Source of the DNA: Anaerosalibacter bizertensis
Lineage (GTDB): Bacteria > Bacillota > Clostridia > Tissierellales > Sporanaerobacteraceae
Assembly: GCF_009696605.1 (NCBI RefSeq)
Contig: NZ_VULR01000011.1
Location: forward strand, 1 to 64,000
Length of the DNA stretch: 64,000 bases
Direction of reading: 5' to 3'
The notes beneath the pieces are model-generated. The model saw only the letters and a list, made by a program, of their open reading frames with translations, was not told the DNA's origin and ran no database searches. Positions within the stretch are counted from its first letter, which is position 1. The number at the start of each line of letters is the position of its first letter. Of this stretch, positions 51,822 through 60,575 are shown piece after piece. The position numbers and the translations under genes are program-made.

Positions 51822-52565
51822 ATGGATATTGATAAAATTAAAAGAGCAAGTGAACTGATAAAAAAATCTTCTAAAACTATGGTGTTGACTGGGGCAGGCA
51901 TTTCTACAGAAAGTGGAATACCAGATTTTAGAAGCCCTGGTACAGGTCTTTGGGAAAATACAGATCCTATGGAAGCACTATCTACTACAGTTTTATATAA
52001 TGATCCAGAGAAGTTTTACAGTGAAGGTTATAAAATGCTTTTAGGAATGAAAGATGCAAAACCTAATAGGGCTCATTTAGTATTAGCAGAAATGGAAAAG
52101 CGAGGATTTATTAAAGGAATAATAACTCAAAATATAGATAATTTACATCACAAGGCTGGCTCAAAATATGTTTTGGAGGTTCATGGAAACACAAGAGAAG
52201 GCAGTTGTATGGACTGTGGTAAAAAAGTCCCATTAGATGTAATGACACAAAAAATAAATGAAGGCCAAATACCACCAAAATGTAATAGCTGTCAGGGAAC
52301 ATTAAGACCCGATGTAATAATGTTTGGTGATATGCTTCCAGAGGATTTTAGTATAGCTTCTAATGAAGTAAGTACCAGTGATTTACTTATAGTAGTAGGT
52401 TCTAGTTTAGTAGTATCACCAGTTAACTATTTGCCTCAAATGGCTAAGAATTTAATAATCATAAATAAAGGACGCTCTGCAATGGACCATTATAGTGATA
52501 TATTATTAAACGGTTCAGCTAGTGATATATTGGAATCTATACTAGAAGAGTTAGTAGAGGAATAA
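51822..52565 (+). CDS. NAD-dependent protein deacetylase, sirtuin (CobB/SrtN type)
   Basis: 247 residues. NAD-binding 'TGAGISTESGIPDFRSPG' (about 22-39), 'TQNIDNLHHKAG' (about 100-111), catalytic His in 'VLEVHGNTREG' (about 115-125), the zinc site formed by 'CMDCGKK' and 'CNSCQG', and 'VGSSLVVSPVNYLP' near 190. Removes acyl groups from lysines. Ribosome-binding GGGGGTG before ATG 51822. Next gene begins 3 bases after its stop. Confidence 0.95.
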   Translation: MDIDKIKRASELIKKSSKTMVLTGAGISTESGIPDFRSPGTGLWENTDPMEALSTTVLYNDPEKFYSEGYKMLLGMKDAKPNRAHLVLAEMEKRGFIKGIITQNIDNLHHKAGSKYVLEVHGNTREGSCMDCGKKVPLDVMTQKINEGQIPPKCNSCQGTLRPDVIMFGDMLPEDFSIASNEVSTSDLLIVVGSSLVVSPVNYLPQMAKNLIIINKGRSAMDHYSDILLNGSASDILESILEELVEE

Positions 52566-52568
52566 AAT

Positions 52569-53309
52569 ATGAATTGTTATGAAGAGTTTGCTCTATATTA
52601 TGATGAGCTTATGGATGATGTAGATTATAAAGGTTGGTTTTTATATATTAAAGATATATTTACAAGATTTGATGTAGAACCTAAAGAAGTATTAGAAATG
52701 GCATGTGGTACTGGAAATTTAACTTATTATCTATGTAAAGAAGGATACAATGTAACTGGCTTTGATATGTCAGAAGAGATGCTTTCTATAGCTTATAATA
52801 AATTGTTGCATTTTAAGAATTTAAAATTATTAAAACAGAATATGAACGATTTCAAGATGAGCAAACAATTTGATAGCATAGTATCTATTTGTGATAGTAT
52901 AAATTATATTCTTAATAAAGATGAGCTTTTAAAAATATTTAAAAATGTATATGAGCATCTGAAAGAAGATGGTTTATTTATATTCGATATTAATTCCTAT
53001 TATAAGTTGAGTGAAATTATAGGAGATAATACTTTTGTTGAAGATAGAGATGATATATACTATGTTTGGCAAAATTATTTCGATAAAGCTAGTAGTTTAG
53101 CTCAATTTAATTTAGATTTTTTTATTAAAGATGAAGATGGAAGCTATATGAGATTTGATGAAGAGCATATAGAGCGTGCTTATCAAATTGAAGAAATTGA
53201 AAGTATTCTTAAAGAGGCAGGATTTAAGGGAATAAAAAAATATGAGGCATTTACATTTAATACTCCTAAAAATAATAGTGAAAGAATTAATTTTGTTGCT
53301 AAAAAGTAG
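52569..53309 (+). CDS. SAM-dependent class I methyltransferase
   Basis: 246 residues. Motif I 'VLEMACGTGNLTYYL' (about 39-53), 'VTGFDMSEEMLSIA' (about 59-72), 'FDSIVSICDSINYIL' (about 97-111), then 'LKEDGLFIFDINS'. This matches the YqeM-like family often found in Firmicutes. Substrate unknown. It follows the sirtuin at 3 bases and is probably in the same operon. Confidence 0.85.
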   Translation: MNCYEEFALYYDELMDDVDYKGWFLYIKDIFTRFDVEPKEVLEMACGTGNLTYYLCKEGYNVTGFDMSEEMLSIAYNKLLHFKNLKLLKQNMNDFKMSKQFDSIVSICDSINYILNKDELLKIFKNVYEHLKEDGLFIFDINSYYKLSEIIGDNTFVEDRDDIYYVWQNYFDKASSLAQFNLDFFIKDEDGSYMRFDEEHIERAYQIEEIESILKEAGFKGIKKYEAFTFNTPKNNSERINFVAKK

Positions 53310-53363
53310 TAAAAAATTATCTGAAAGTTTATTGAATAATTTGTTATTTTTGAGGAATACTAT

Positions 53364-53392
53364 TTGACAACAGTATTTAACTGTGATAATAT
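53364..53392 (+). promoter_or_regulatory. Promoter of the cold-shock gene
   Basis: TTGACA 53364-53369, 17-base spacer, TAATAT 53387-53392, leaving an untranslated leader of about 65 bases. Confidence 0.65.
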
Positions 53393-53462
53393 TAGGGAAA
53401 GTAGAGGGTATTACATACATACTCATCTATATTAAATTAGTTGTATTGGAGGAATGTTTTAA

Positions 53463-53663
53463 ATGGTTAATGGAACAGTAAAGTGGTTTAATGCTACAAA
53501 AGGTTACGGATTTATTTCTACTGAAGATGGCGAAGATGTATTCGTACATTATTCAGCAATTGAAGAAGATGGATTCAAAACTTTAGAAGAAGGACAACAA
53601 GTTGAATTTGAAATAGTTGAAGGAGAAAAAGGTCCTCAAGCTACAAGTGTTAAAAAACTATAA
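53463..53663 (+). CDS. cspA: Cold-shock protein
   Basis: 66-residue single OB-fold RNA chaperone. RNP1 'KGYGFI' (about 14-19) and RNP2 'VFVHYSAI' (about 27-34) are present, with the usual '[15 protein letters not shown]' start and 'GPQATSV' end. AT-rich leader of about 65 bases, TTGGAGG ribosome-binding site and a terminator (53707-53730). The symbol denotes the family, not a particular paralogue. Confidence 0.96.
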   Translation: MVNGTVKWFNATKGYGFISTEDGEDVFVHYSAIEEDGFKTLEEGQQVEFEIVEGEKGPQATSVKKL

Positions 53664-53706
53664 TTAAATATAAAAACTTGTAGATAGTTTTAAATTGTAG
53701 CAAATC

Positions 53707-53730
53707 AGCCCCTAACATTAGGGGCTTTAA
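53707..53730 (+). terminator. Terminator of the cold-shock gene
   Basis: 9-bp stem AGCCCCTAA/TTAGGGGCT with a two-base loop, then TTTAAAT. Confidence 0.75.
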
Positions 53731-53764
53731 ATATCTCTAAAACAATATAGAAAAGGAGTTAACT

Positions 53765-54634
53765 ATGAAAGATTACGTTATTAGAGCTATTGATGAAAAA
53801 GGAACTATTAGAGTATTTGTTGCCAGTACTACTAATTTAGTAGAAGAGGCTAGAAAAACTCACAATACCATGCCTACAGGAACAGCTGCCTTAGGTAGGA
53901 CTTTAACAGCAGCTAGCATTATGGGAACAATGATGAAGAATGAAAAAGAAAGTATATCTATTCAATTTCGTGGAGATGGGCCTATTAAGAACATAGCTGT
54001 TGTATCTAATTCAAAAGGTGAGGTTAAAGGCTATTTAGGTGACCCTACAGTGGATTTACCATTGAAAAGTAATGGTAAATTAGATGTAGGTGGAGCAGTA
54101 GGAAGGAATGGAAGGGTTATTGTGATAAAGGATTTTGGTCTTAAGGATCCTTATATTGGGCAGTCTAGTATAGTTTCGGGAGAAATAGCAGAAGATTTAA
54201 CATATTATTTTGCGAATTCTGAGCAACAGCCATCAGCAGTTAATTTAGGTGTATTAGTAGATAGGGATTTATCTGTAAAAGCAGCTGGAGGCTATATAGT
54301 TCAATTACTTCCAGGAACTTTAGATGAAGATATAGATAAACTGGAAGAATGTATAAAAAATTCTGAACCTATATCTACATTAATAGATAAGGGATTAACT
54401 CCAGAAGAAATACTTGAAAATGTATTTGGAAAATTTAATATGAATATTTTAGATAGAAAAGAAGTTTCATTTAAGTGTAATTGCTCTAGAGATAAAATAG
54501 AAACAACTCTCAGAAGTTTAGGTGAAAAAGAGATAAAAAGCATGATAGAGGAAGATGGAAAGGCAGAAGTTATATGCCATTTTTGCAATGAAAAATATAA
54601 TTTTTCAAAAGAAGATTTAAAATCTTTGCTTTAA
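53765..54634 (+). CDS. hslO: Hsp33 redox-regulated chaperonin
   Basis: A cytosolic chaperone activated by oxidation. 289 residues. N-terminal 'RAIDEKGTIRVFVAS' and 'TMPTGTAALGRTLTAA'. The four zinc cysteines occur as 'CNCSRDK' (about 237-243) and 'CHFCNEKY' (about 270-277), the redox switch. AAAAGGAG upstream. Complete and typical. Confidence 0.97.
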   Translation: MKDYVIRAIDEKGTIRVFVASTTNLVEEARKTHNTMPTGTAALGRTLTAASIMGTMMKNEKESISIQFRGDGPIKNIAVVSNSKGEVKGYLGDPTVDLPLKSNGKLDVGGAVGRNGRVIVIKDFGLKDPYIGQSSIVSGEIAEDLTYYFANSEQQPSAVNLGVLVDRDLSVKAAGGYIVQLLPGTLDEDIDKLEECIKNSEPISTLIDKGLTPEEILENVFGKFNMNILDRKEVSFKCNCSRDKIETTLRSLGEKEIKSMIEEDGKAEVICHFCNEKYNFSKEDLKSLL

Positions 54635-54637
54635 GTG

Positions 54638-54666
54638 TTGACTTTAACTTATAATTGTTGTATACT
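54638..54666 (+). promoter_or_regulatory. Promoter of the tRNA cluster
   Basis: TTGACT 54638-54643, 17-base spacer, TATACT 54661-54666, 18 bases before tRNA-Phe. Confidence 0.75.
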
Positions 54667-54684
54667 ATCAAATGTGGTTAAGTT

Positions 54685-54760
54685 GCCCAGATAGCTCAGT
54701 CGGTAGAGCAGGGGACTGAAAATCCCCGTGTCGGTGGTTCGATTCCGCCTCTGGGCACCA
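54685..54760 (+). tRNA. tRNA-Phe (GAA)
   Basis: 76 nt including encoded CCA. Acceptor GCCCAGA/TCTGGGC; anticodon stem GGGGA/TCCCC with loop CTGAAAA, anticodon GAA; T-arm GGTTCGATTCC. Cloverleaf complete. Confidence 0.98.
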
Positions 54761-54786
54761 TTACATTAAAACTATGTACTAGAAAT

Positions 54787-54853
54787 TTTGCGGAAGTGGC
54801 TCAGTGGTATAAGCAGAGAACCCAAATCTATGATTTGGTGTGAATCGCTTAGT
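54787..54853 (+). other. Duplicated 5' half of tRNA-Gly followed by a conserved insert
   Basis: 54787-54809 repeats the 23 bases at 54905-54927 (TTT plus the first 20 nt of tRNA-Gly, up to the end of the D-loop). The copy then diverges into TAAGCAGAGAACC, a CAAATC/GATTTG hairpin and GTGTGAATCGCTTAGT (to 54853). The same block, diverged, follows the truncated tRNA-Cys copy at 55021-55068. Not a functional tRNA: no matching acceptor strand or T-arm. Confidence 0.85.
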
Positions 54854-54907
54854 GGACGCAGTTAGATGCAGCATAAAATTTTGTTAAATTTCAAAATCAA
54901 ATAATTT

Positions 54908-54982
54908 GCGGAAGTGGCTCAGTGGTAGAGCATCGCCTTGCCAAGGCGAGGGTCGCGGGTTCGAATCCCGTCTTCCGCTCCA
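54908..54982 (+). tRNA. tRNA-Gly (GCC)
   Basis: 75 nt with encoded CCA. Acceptor GCGGAAG/CTTCCGC; anticodon stem TCGCC/GGCGA with loop TTGCCAA, anticodon GCC; T-arm GGGTTCGAATCCC. Complete. Confidence 0.98.
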
Positions 54983-54984
54983 GG

Positions 54985-55068
54985 AAATTAAATATGGCGG
55001 CATAGCCAAGTGGTAAGGCATAAGTAGAGAACCAAAACATGTTTTTCGTTTTGTGTGAATCACTTAGT
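54985..55068 (+). other. Duplicated 5' half of tRNA-Cys followed by the same conserved insert
   Basis: 54985-55020 repeats 55109-55144 exactly (36 bases: 11 of upstream sequence plus the first 25 nt of tRNA-Cys). It then runs into TAAGTAGAGAACC, an AAAAC/GTTTT hairpin and GTGTGAATCACTTAGT (to 55068), homologous to the block after the tRNA-Gly half copy. It starts 3 bases after the CCA of tRNA-Gly. Confidence 0.85.
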
Positions 55069-55119
55069 CGGGGGAGTTCTTTAGAATTACTATTTCAAAA
55101 CAATCATAAAATTAAATAT

Positions 55120-55193
<74 letters not shown>

Positions 55194-55197
55194 AGAA

Positions 55198-55230
55198 AAC
55201 CTTCTATATCTTATAGAAGGTTTATTTTTT
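55198..55230 (+). terminator. Terminator of the tRNA cluster
   Basis: AACCTTCTATA/TATAGAAGGTT stem with a TCT loop, then a TATTTTTTT tail. Confidence 0.85.
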
Positions 55231-55253
55231 TAGCTTTAAAAGGAGGAATATAT

Positions 55254-55997
55254 GTGAAAAACAATCCTTTTATACCATATAAAAAAGGAAATTTAGTTAT
55301 TATAGATGGAAGGGTAGATGAAAAAGTAATAAAGTTTTTAGAAAAGTTAAATATAAAAGTAATAAAAACTGTCAAATGTGAAGATGTTCATGAGGCTATA
55401 GCTTATCATCCAGATATAGTGCTACATCCTATAAATTATAAAACTTTAATTGTAGCTCCAAATGTTTTTGAATATTATGAAGAAAAATTCTTTGGAACGG
55501 GTATAGAACTTATAAGAGGAGAAAAACAATTAGTAAGAGACTATCCAGGAGATATAGCATATAATGTAGGAAGAGTTTATGGATATGCAATTCATAATTT
55601 TAAGTATACAGATGAAAAACTTCTTTTCTATTTAAAAAAAGAAGGATTGGAATTAATTCATGTGAATCAAGGTTATACAAAATGTTCTATGGCAGTAGTA
55701 GATAAAAAAGCTATTATTACTGCTGATCGTCCTATATACGAGGCAATGGTTAAATGTGACATAGATACCTTATTAATAGAACCAGGATATATAGAACTAG
55801 AAGGATTTGACTATGGATTTATAGGTGGTTGTTTTGGTAGTATATGCAAAAATGACATATTTATTTCAGGAAAATTGGATGATCATCCAGATAAAGATAA
55901 AATTAATAACTTCCTAAAAAAACATAAAAAAAATCTAATTTTTTTAAGTAATGATAAAATTGTTGATCTTGGTACAATAATTACTTTATATTGTTAA
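55254..55997 (+). CDS. Conserved hypothetical protein (DUF6873-like), 247 residues
   Basis: 247 residues from GTG 55254, with AGGAGG 7 bases upstream; the frame extends further left but into the tRNA-Cys gene. Contains 'DVHEAIAYHPDIVLHPINYKTLIVAPNVF' (split) and 'CSMAVVDKKAIITADRPIYEAM', resembling arginine-deiminase/amidinotransferase-fold relatives (DUF6873/GME group) common in Clostridia. 'GFIGGCFGSI' near residue 200 provides a conserved Cys. Catalysis not shown. Confidence 0.65.
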   Translation: MKNNPFIPYKKGNLVIIDGRVDEKVIKFLEKLNIKVIKTVKCEDVHEAIAYHPDIVLHPINYKTLIVAPNVFEYYEEKFFGTGIELIRGEKQLVRDYPGDIAYNVGRVYGYAIHNFKYTDEKLLFYLKKEGLELIHVNQGYTKCSMAVVDKKAIITADRPIYEAMVKCDIDTLLIEPGYIELEGFDYGFIGGCFGSICKNDIFISGKLDDHPDKDKINNFLKKHKKNLIFLSNDKIVDLGTIITLYC

Positions 55998-56075
55998 TAT
56001 TGTAATCTTATAAATAGTATATACTTATGCCAAAAACGTATACTACTAATGTCATCAAAGAGAGGAGGATTGAAA

Positions 56076-56909
56076 TTGTTATCTATTGGGGTAAAAGAAA
56101 CCAAAAGTCAAATAAATGATATATTTAATAAATATGATTTTGGAAATAATGTTGAAGTTAAAGAAGAAAAAATTAATGACAGATTTTTTCTAATATTTTA
56201 TTTTGAAGGTAAAGAAGAAGAATTTTATAATATTATATCTTTATTTATTAGTGAAATAATATTTGAATATTATTTAAAAGAGATAATATTAAAAGATGTT
56301 TTTATGAAATATAAGAATTTCAATAGAGATGAAAAGGTTGAAATTGTTCAATTAGCTTATAAAAACTTATATAATGAAAATGAATTTGTAAAAGAGAAGG
56401 AATTAATATTTAAGGAAGTATATGACTATATCTCTATTAATGATTTAATGATAATAGATGGATTTGTAAGCTTTAGATTGAAATCTAGAGATAAGATTAT
56501 AAATGAAATTATAAAAAGAAGTATAGATGAATTTTCAGCTGTTAAGGAATATAGGGAATTTATAAATATACTTCAATATTTTATAGACATTCAAGAACCT
56601 AAAATTGATTTAATAAATGTGGTTATAGATGATGAATATAAATTATATGATAAGGAAAACAATTTAATAGATAATGATTTTTTTAGTGATATTATTAGTG
56701 AATTATCAGATGATGGTATTAATGAAGATGATATTTTAATTAGTTCTATAATTACAATAGCTCCTCAGAGATTAATTATTCATGTTAATGAAGAAAATAA
56801 GGATAAAGAAATTGTAGATATACTTCAAAGTGTTTTTATAGATAAGGTTGAGTTTTGTAAAGGTTGTAATTTATGTAATATAAAAGTCCCATTAAATAAA
56901 GAAAAATAA
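56076..56909 (+). CDS. ytxC: Sporulation protein YtxC-like
   Basis: 277 residues. The C-terminal part 'ISSIITIAPQRLIIHV', followed by 'SVFIDKVEFCKGCNLC', is characteristic of the YtxC family. The N-terminal half is Lys/Glu-rich helical ('KEEEFYNIISLFISEII' type). YtxC is linked to sporulation in Bacillus, but its activity is unknown. Start TTG 56076 is 7 bases from GGAGG; the ATG at 56049 lies upstream of that ribosome-binding site. A small hairpin with T5 (56909-56935) follows. Confidence 0.75.
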   Translation: MLSIGVKETKSQINDIFNKYDFGNNVEVKEEKINDRFFLIFYFEGKEEEFYNIISLFISEIIFEYYLKEIILKDVFMKYKNFNRDEKVEIVQLAYKNLYNENEFVKEKELIFKEVYDYISINDLMIIDGFVSFRLKSRDKIINEIIKRSIDEFSAVKEYREFINILQYFIDIQEPKIDLINVVIDDEYKLYDKENNLIDNDFFSDIISELSDDGINEDDILISSIITIAPQRLIIHVNEENKDKEIVDILQSVFIDKVEFCKGCNLCNIKVPLNKEK

Positions 56910-56998
56910 AGAAAGTCTTACTTTCGTTTTTATACTTTGAAAGATTTTAAAAAAATGATATTATAAGTATTAGTATAATGTATTTTAGGGGGGATATA

Positions 56999-58312
56999 AT
57001 GGATAAAGAAAGAGTTAAACCTTCAATATTACCAGGATTTATGGAATTGTTGCCTTCAGATCAAGTATTATTTAATAAAATGTTAGATATTATAAGAGAA
57101 AATTATGAGAAATTTGGATTTTTACCAATAGATACGCCAGTAATTGAAAAATCAGAAATATTATTGGCAAAAGGTGGAGGAGAAACAGAAAAACAGATAT
57201 ATAGATTTAAAAAGGGAAGTAATGATATGTCTTTACGTTTTGATTTAACAGTACCTTTAGCAAGATATGTTGCTCAATACTTCCCTGATTTAAATTTTCC
57301 ATTTAAGAGATATCATATAGGAAAAGTTTATAGAGGAGAAAGGAATCAAAGAGGAAGATTTAAAGAATTTTATCAATGTGATATAGATATTGTAGGAAAT
57401 GGGAAGTTGGGTATCATAAATGATGCAGAGATTCCAAGTGTTATATACTCTACTTTTAAAGGATTAGGTTTTGAAAATTTCACTATTAAAATAAATAATA
57501 GGAAGATATTAAATGGTTTCTTTAACTACCTTGGTATAGAAGATAGAGTTGGTACATTAAGATCTATAGATAAAATTGATAAAATAGGAATTAATGGTGT
57601 AAAAAAAGAATTAGACAAAATTGGTTTAAGTATAGAAGCTGTTGAAAAGATAATTCAATTTATGAACATAGAAGGCACCAATGAAGAAATATTACATAAT
57701 TTAGAAGATATGAATATTGATAACGAAGAATTTCAATTAGGTTTAGAAGAACTTTCTTTAGTTATAGATTATGTAAAATACTTTGGAGTTCCAAATGAAA
57801 ATATAGCTATAGACTTGACTATTGCAAGAGGATTAGACTATTATACAGGAACTATATATGAAACATTTTTAGACGATTATCCAGACATAGGAAGTGTTTG
57901 TTCTGGGGGTAGATATGACGATTTAGCTAAACATTATACAAATCAAAAATTACCTGGTGTAGGGATGTCTATAGGACTTACTAGACTTTTTTATCAATTC
58001 AAAGAAGCAAATATTATTGAAAGCAATGAAGATAGTTTAATAAAAGCTATTATAATACCTATGGAAGGTTGTTTAGAAGAATCAATAGAAGTTGGCAATA
58101 GATTAAGAAATGAAGGAATTAATATTCAAGTATATTTAGAGAAAAATAAAATGGGTAAAAAGTTTAACTATGCAAACAAATTGGGAGTTCCCTATGTAAT
58201 AATATTAGGTCCTGATGAATTAAAAGATGAAAAAATGACTATAAAAAATATGGGATCAGGAGAACAAAAAATGTTTGAAATAGAAGAAGGTATAAAACTT
58301 TTAAAAAGATAG
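56999..58312 (+). CDS. hisS: Histidyl-tRNA synthetase
   Basis: Charges tRNA-His. 437 residues, class II core. Motif 2 region 'HIGKVYRGERNQRGRFKEFYQCDIDIVG' (split, about 114-140), the histidine-specific 'LARGLDYYTGTIYE'-type signature seen as 'IARGLDYYTGTIYE' (about 277-290), motif 3 'GVGMSIGLTRLF' (about 320), and a C-terminal anticodon-binding domain. GGGGGG before ATG 56999; the frame extends 7 codons upstream without a ribosome-binding site. HisZ was considered, but no his genes are near and the C-terminal domain is complete. Confidence 0.9.
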   Translation: MDKERVKPSILPGFMELLPSDQVLFNKMLDIIRENYEKFGFLPIDTPVIEKSEILLAKGGGETEKQIYRFKKGSNDMSLRFDLTVPLARYVAQYFPDLNFPFKRYHIGKVYRGERNQRGRFKEFYQCDIDIVGNGKLGIINDAEIPSVIYSTFKGLGFENFTIKINNRKILNGFFNYLGIEDRVGTLRSIDKIDKIGINGVKKELDKIGLSIEAVEKIIQFMNIEGTNEEILHNLEDMNIDNEEFQLGLEELSLVIDYVKYFGVPNENIAIDLTIARGLDYYTGTIYETFLDDYPDIGSVCSGGRYDDLAKHYTNQKLPGVGMSIGLTRLFYQFKEANIIESNEDSLIKAIIIPMEGCLEESIEVGNRLRNEGINIQVYLEKNKMGKKFNYANKLGVPYVIILGPDELKDEKMTIKNMGSGEQKMFEIEEGIKLLKR

Positions 58313-58321
58313 AAAATAATA

Positions 58322-58350
58322 TTGACAAGGCATAAAATAAAAGCTATAAT
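58322..58350 (+). promoter_or_regulatory. Promoter of the thrS T-box transcript
   Basis: TTGACA 58322-58327, 17-base spacer, TATAAT 58345-58350. Confidence 0.8.
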
Positions 58351-58383
58351 ATTTGACTAAGTAAAATTATATATTTAAAAGCT

Positions 58384-58602
58384 ATGAAGGGAAGAGTAAG
58401 TTAATTAATCCTTCAAGAGAGGGATTGTCTTGGCTGGAAACAATCCTAAGGTATTGTTAACTGAAAACCAACCCGAAGCTGAATCCTAACTTTTTTAGGG
58501 AAGGATTTCCGCAATTTGCGTTATTTGACTCAAGCACCAATTAGGGTGGAACCACGAGATATAAACTCTCGTCCCTATGTTTCATGGGATGAGGGTTTTT
58601 TT
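58384..58602 (+). promoter_or_regulatory. T-box leader of thrS
   Basis: Contains the T-box sequence AGGGTGGAACCACGA (58543-58557), a specifier context CTGAAAACCAAC with the threonine codon ACC (58467-58469), and a terminator stem CTCTCGTCCC/GGGATGAGGG with T7 (58566-58602). Matches the thrS gene that follows. Confidence 0.93.
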
Positions 58603-58632
58603 GTATTTAAAAATAGAAATAGGAGGGAAATT

Positions 58633-60543
58633 ATGGATAAGATAATTATTACTTTACCAGATGGTTCAAAAAAAGAGTATGAAAAAGGCGTAACTGTATA
58701 TAAAATAGCTAGTGATATAAGTCAAGGCTTAGCAAGGGTTTCTTTAGGAGCAGTAGTGAATGGAAAGACATTAGGCCTTAATGATGCTATAGAAGAAGAT
58801 GCTGAAGTGAAAATTGTGAAATTTGAAGATAAGGAAGGAAAGGAAATTTTTAGGCATACTAGTTCTCATATATTAGCTCAGGCTGTGAAGAGATTGTATC
58901 CAGATACTAAATTAGCTATAGGCCCAGCTATAGATGATGGATTTTATTATGATTTTGATACAGAACATAGATTTACTCCAGAAGATTTGGAAAAAATAGA
59001 AAAAGAGATGAAGAAAATAGTTAAAGAAGATTATGAATTAGAAAGGTTTGTTCTTCCTAGAGATGAGGCTATTGAATTTTTAAAAGAAAAAGATGAGCCA
59101 TATAAAGTTGAATTAGTAGAAGATTTGCCAGAAGATGCAACTATTTCTTTTTATAAACAAGGTGACTTTGTAGATCTTTGTGCAGGGCCCCATTTAACTA
59201 GGACAAAGCCAGTAAAAGCCTTTAAGCTTCTAAATATAGCAGGTGCATATTGGCGTGGAGACGAAAAGAATAAAATGTTACAAAGAATTTATGGAACTAG
59301 TTTTATGAAAAAGAAAGATTTGGATGAATATCTAGATAGATTGGAAGAGGCGAAGAAAAGGGATCATAGGAAGTTAGGAAGAGAACTAGATTTATTTAGT
59401 ATTCATGAGGAAGGACCTGGATTTCCATTTTTCCATCCAAAGGGAATGCTTCTTAGAAATATATTAGAAGATTTTTGGAGAGAAGAACACAGAAAAAGAG
59501 GTTATGGAGAGATTAAAACACCTTTAATATTAAATGAAGAACTATGGCATAGATCAGGTCACTGGGATCATTATAGAGAGAATATGTATTTTACAGAAAT
59601 AGATAATAATGACTATGCTATAAAACCTATGAATTGTCCTGGTTCAATGCTTGTATATAAAACAAAAATGTTTAGTTATAGAGATTTTCCTTTTAGATGG
59701 GCTGAGTTAGGTTTAGTTCATAGACATGAGCTTTCTGGTACATTACATGGTCTTATGAGAGTAAGAAGCTTTACTCAAGATGATGCTCATTTATTTATGC
59801 TACCTAGCCAAGTTAAGGATGAATTAGTTGGTGTAATGGATTTAGCAGACTATATTTATGATGTATTTGGATTTAAATATCATGTTGAGCTTTCTACTAG
59901 ACCAGAAAATTCTATGGGGACAGATGAACAATGGGAAATGGCAACAAATAATTTAATAGAAGCTTTGAATGAAAAAAATATAGATTATATAGTTAATGAG
60001 GGAGACGGAGCATTTTATGGACCAAAAATAGACTACCATTTAGAAGATGCTATAGGTAGAACTTGGCAATGTGGTACAATACAATTGGATTTCCAAATGC
60101 CAGAAAGATTTGACTTAACTTATATAGATAAAGACAATGAAAAGAAACGTCCAGTTATGATTCATAGAACTATACTTGGTAGTATAGAAAGATTTATGGG
60201 AATTCTTATAGAACATTATGCTGGAAAGTTCCCTGCATGGTTGGCTCCAGTCCAAGTATCTATTCTTCCTATATCTGATAAATTTAATGAATATGCTTAT
60301 GAACTTGAGAAAATATTTAAAGAAAATAATTTAAGAGTTGAGGTAGATGATAGAACTGAAAAAATAGGATATAAAATAAGAGAAGCTCAACTACAAAAGA
60401 TTCCTTATATGTTAGTAGTAGGGGAAAAAGAGGTAGAAGAAAAAGCTGTATCTGTAAGAAAGAGAGATGAAGGAGATCTTGGACAAATAGGAGTAGAAGA
60501 TTTCATAGAAAAAATAAAAAAAGAAATAGAAAATAAGAGATAA
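58633..60543 (+). CDS. thrS: Threonyl-tRNA synthetase
   Basis: Charges tRNA-Thr. 636 residues: TGS domain (about 1-62, 'ITLPDGSKKEYEKGVT'), editing domain with 'RHTSSHILAQAVKRL' (about 72-86) and 'FVDLCAGPHL' (about 180), class II core with 'MNCPGSMLVYK' and 'RHELSGTLHGLMRVRSF', motif 3 'MIHRTILGSIERFMGILIEH', and an anticodon-binding C-terminus. ATG 58633 has AGGAGGG upstream; the open frame extends back through the T-box leader but is not coding there. Confidence 0.98.
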   Translation: MDKIIITLPDGSKKEYEKGVTVYKIASDISQGLARVSLGAVVNGKTLGLNDAIEEDAEVKIVKFEDKEGKEIFRHTSSHILAQAVKRLYPDTKLAIGPAIDDGFYYDFDTEHRFTPEDLEKIEKEMKKIVKEDYELERFVLPRDEAIEFLKEKDEPYKVELVEDLPEDATISFYKQGDFVDLCAGPHLTRTKPVKAFKLLNIAGAYWRGDEKNKMLQRIYGTSFMKKKDLDEYLDRLEEAKKRDHRKLGRELDLFSIHEEGPGFPFFHPKGMLLRNILEDFWREEHRKRGYGEIKTPLILNEELWHRSGHWDHYRENMYFTEIDNNDYAIKPMNCPGSMLVYKTKMFSYRDFPFRWAELGLVHRHELSGTLHGLMRVRSFTQDDAHLFMLPSQVKDELVGVMDLADYIYDVFGFKYHVELSTRPENSMGTDEQWEMATNNLIEALNEKNIDYIVNEGDGAFYGPKIDYHLEDAIGRTWQCGTIQLDFQMPERFDLTYIDKDNEKKRPVMIHRTILGSIERFMGILIEHYAGKFPAWLAPVQVSILPISDKFNEYAYELEKIFKENNLRVEVDDRTEKIGYKIREAQLQKIPYMLVVGEKEVEEKAVSVRKRDEGDLGQIGVEDFIEKIKKEIENKR

Positions 60544-60550
60544 ATAAAAT

Positions 60551-60575
60551 GAGACCTTTTTTAAGGTCTCGTTTA
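60551..60575. terminator. Terminator between thrS and the FtsH-like gene
   Basis: GAGACCTT/AAGGTCTC stem (60551-60558 with 60563-60570), T-rich on both sides; likely bidirectional. Confidence 0.75.

Noticed and set aside
54790-54860. An additional tRNA gene starting like tRNA-Gly
   Set aside because: After the D-loop there is no valid anticodon arm with a seven-base loop and no acceptor strand complementary to GCGGAAG.
56999-58312. ATP phosphoribosyltransferase regulatory subunit (hisZ)
   Set aside because: No histidine biosynthesis genes nearby; full class II motifs and C-terminal anticodon-binding domain favour hisS.
58516-58632. Upstream extension of thrS
   Set aside because: This stretch is the T-box antiterminator and terminator; AGGAGGG precedes ATG 58633.
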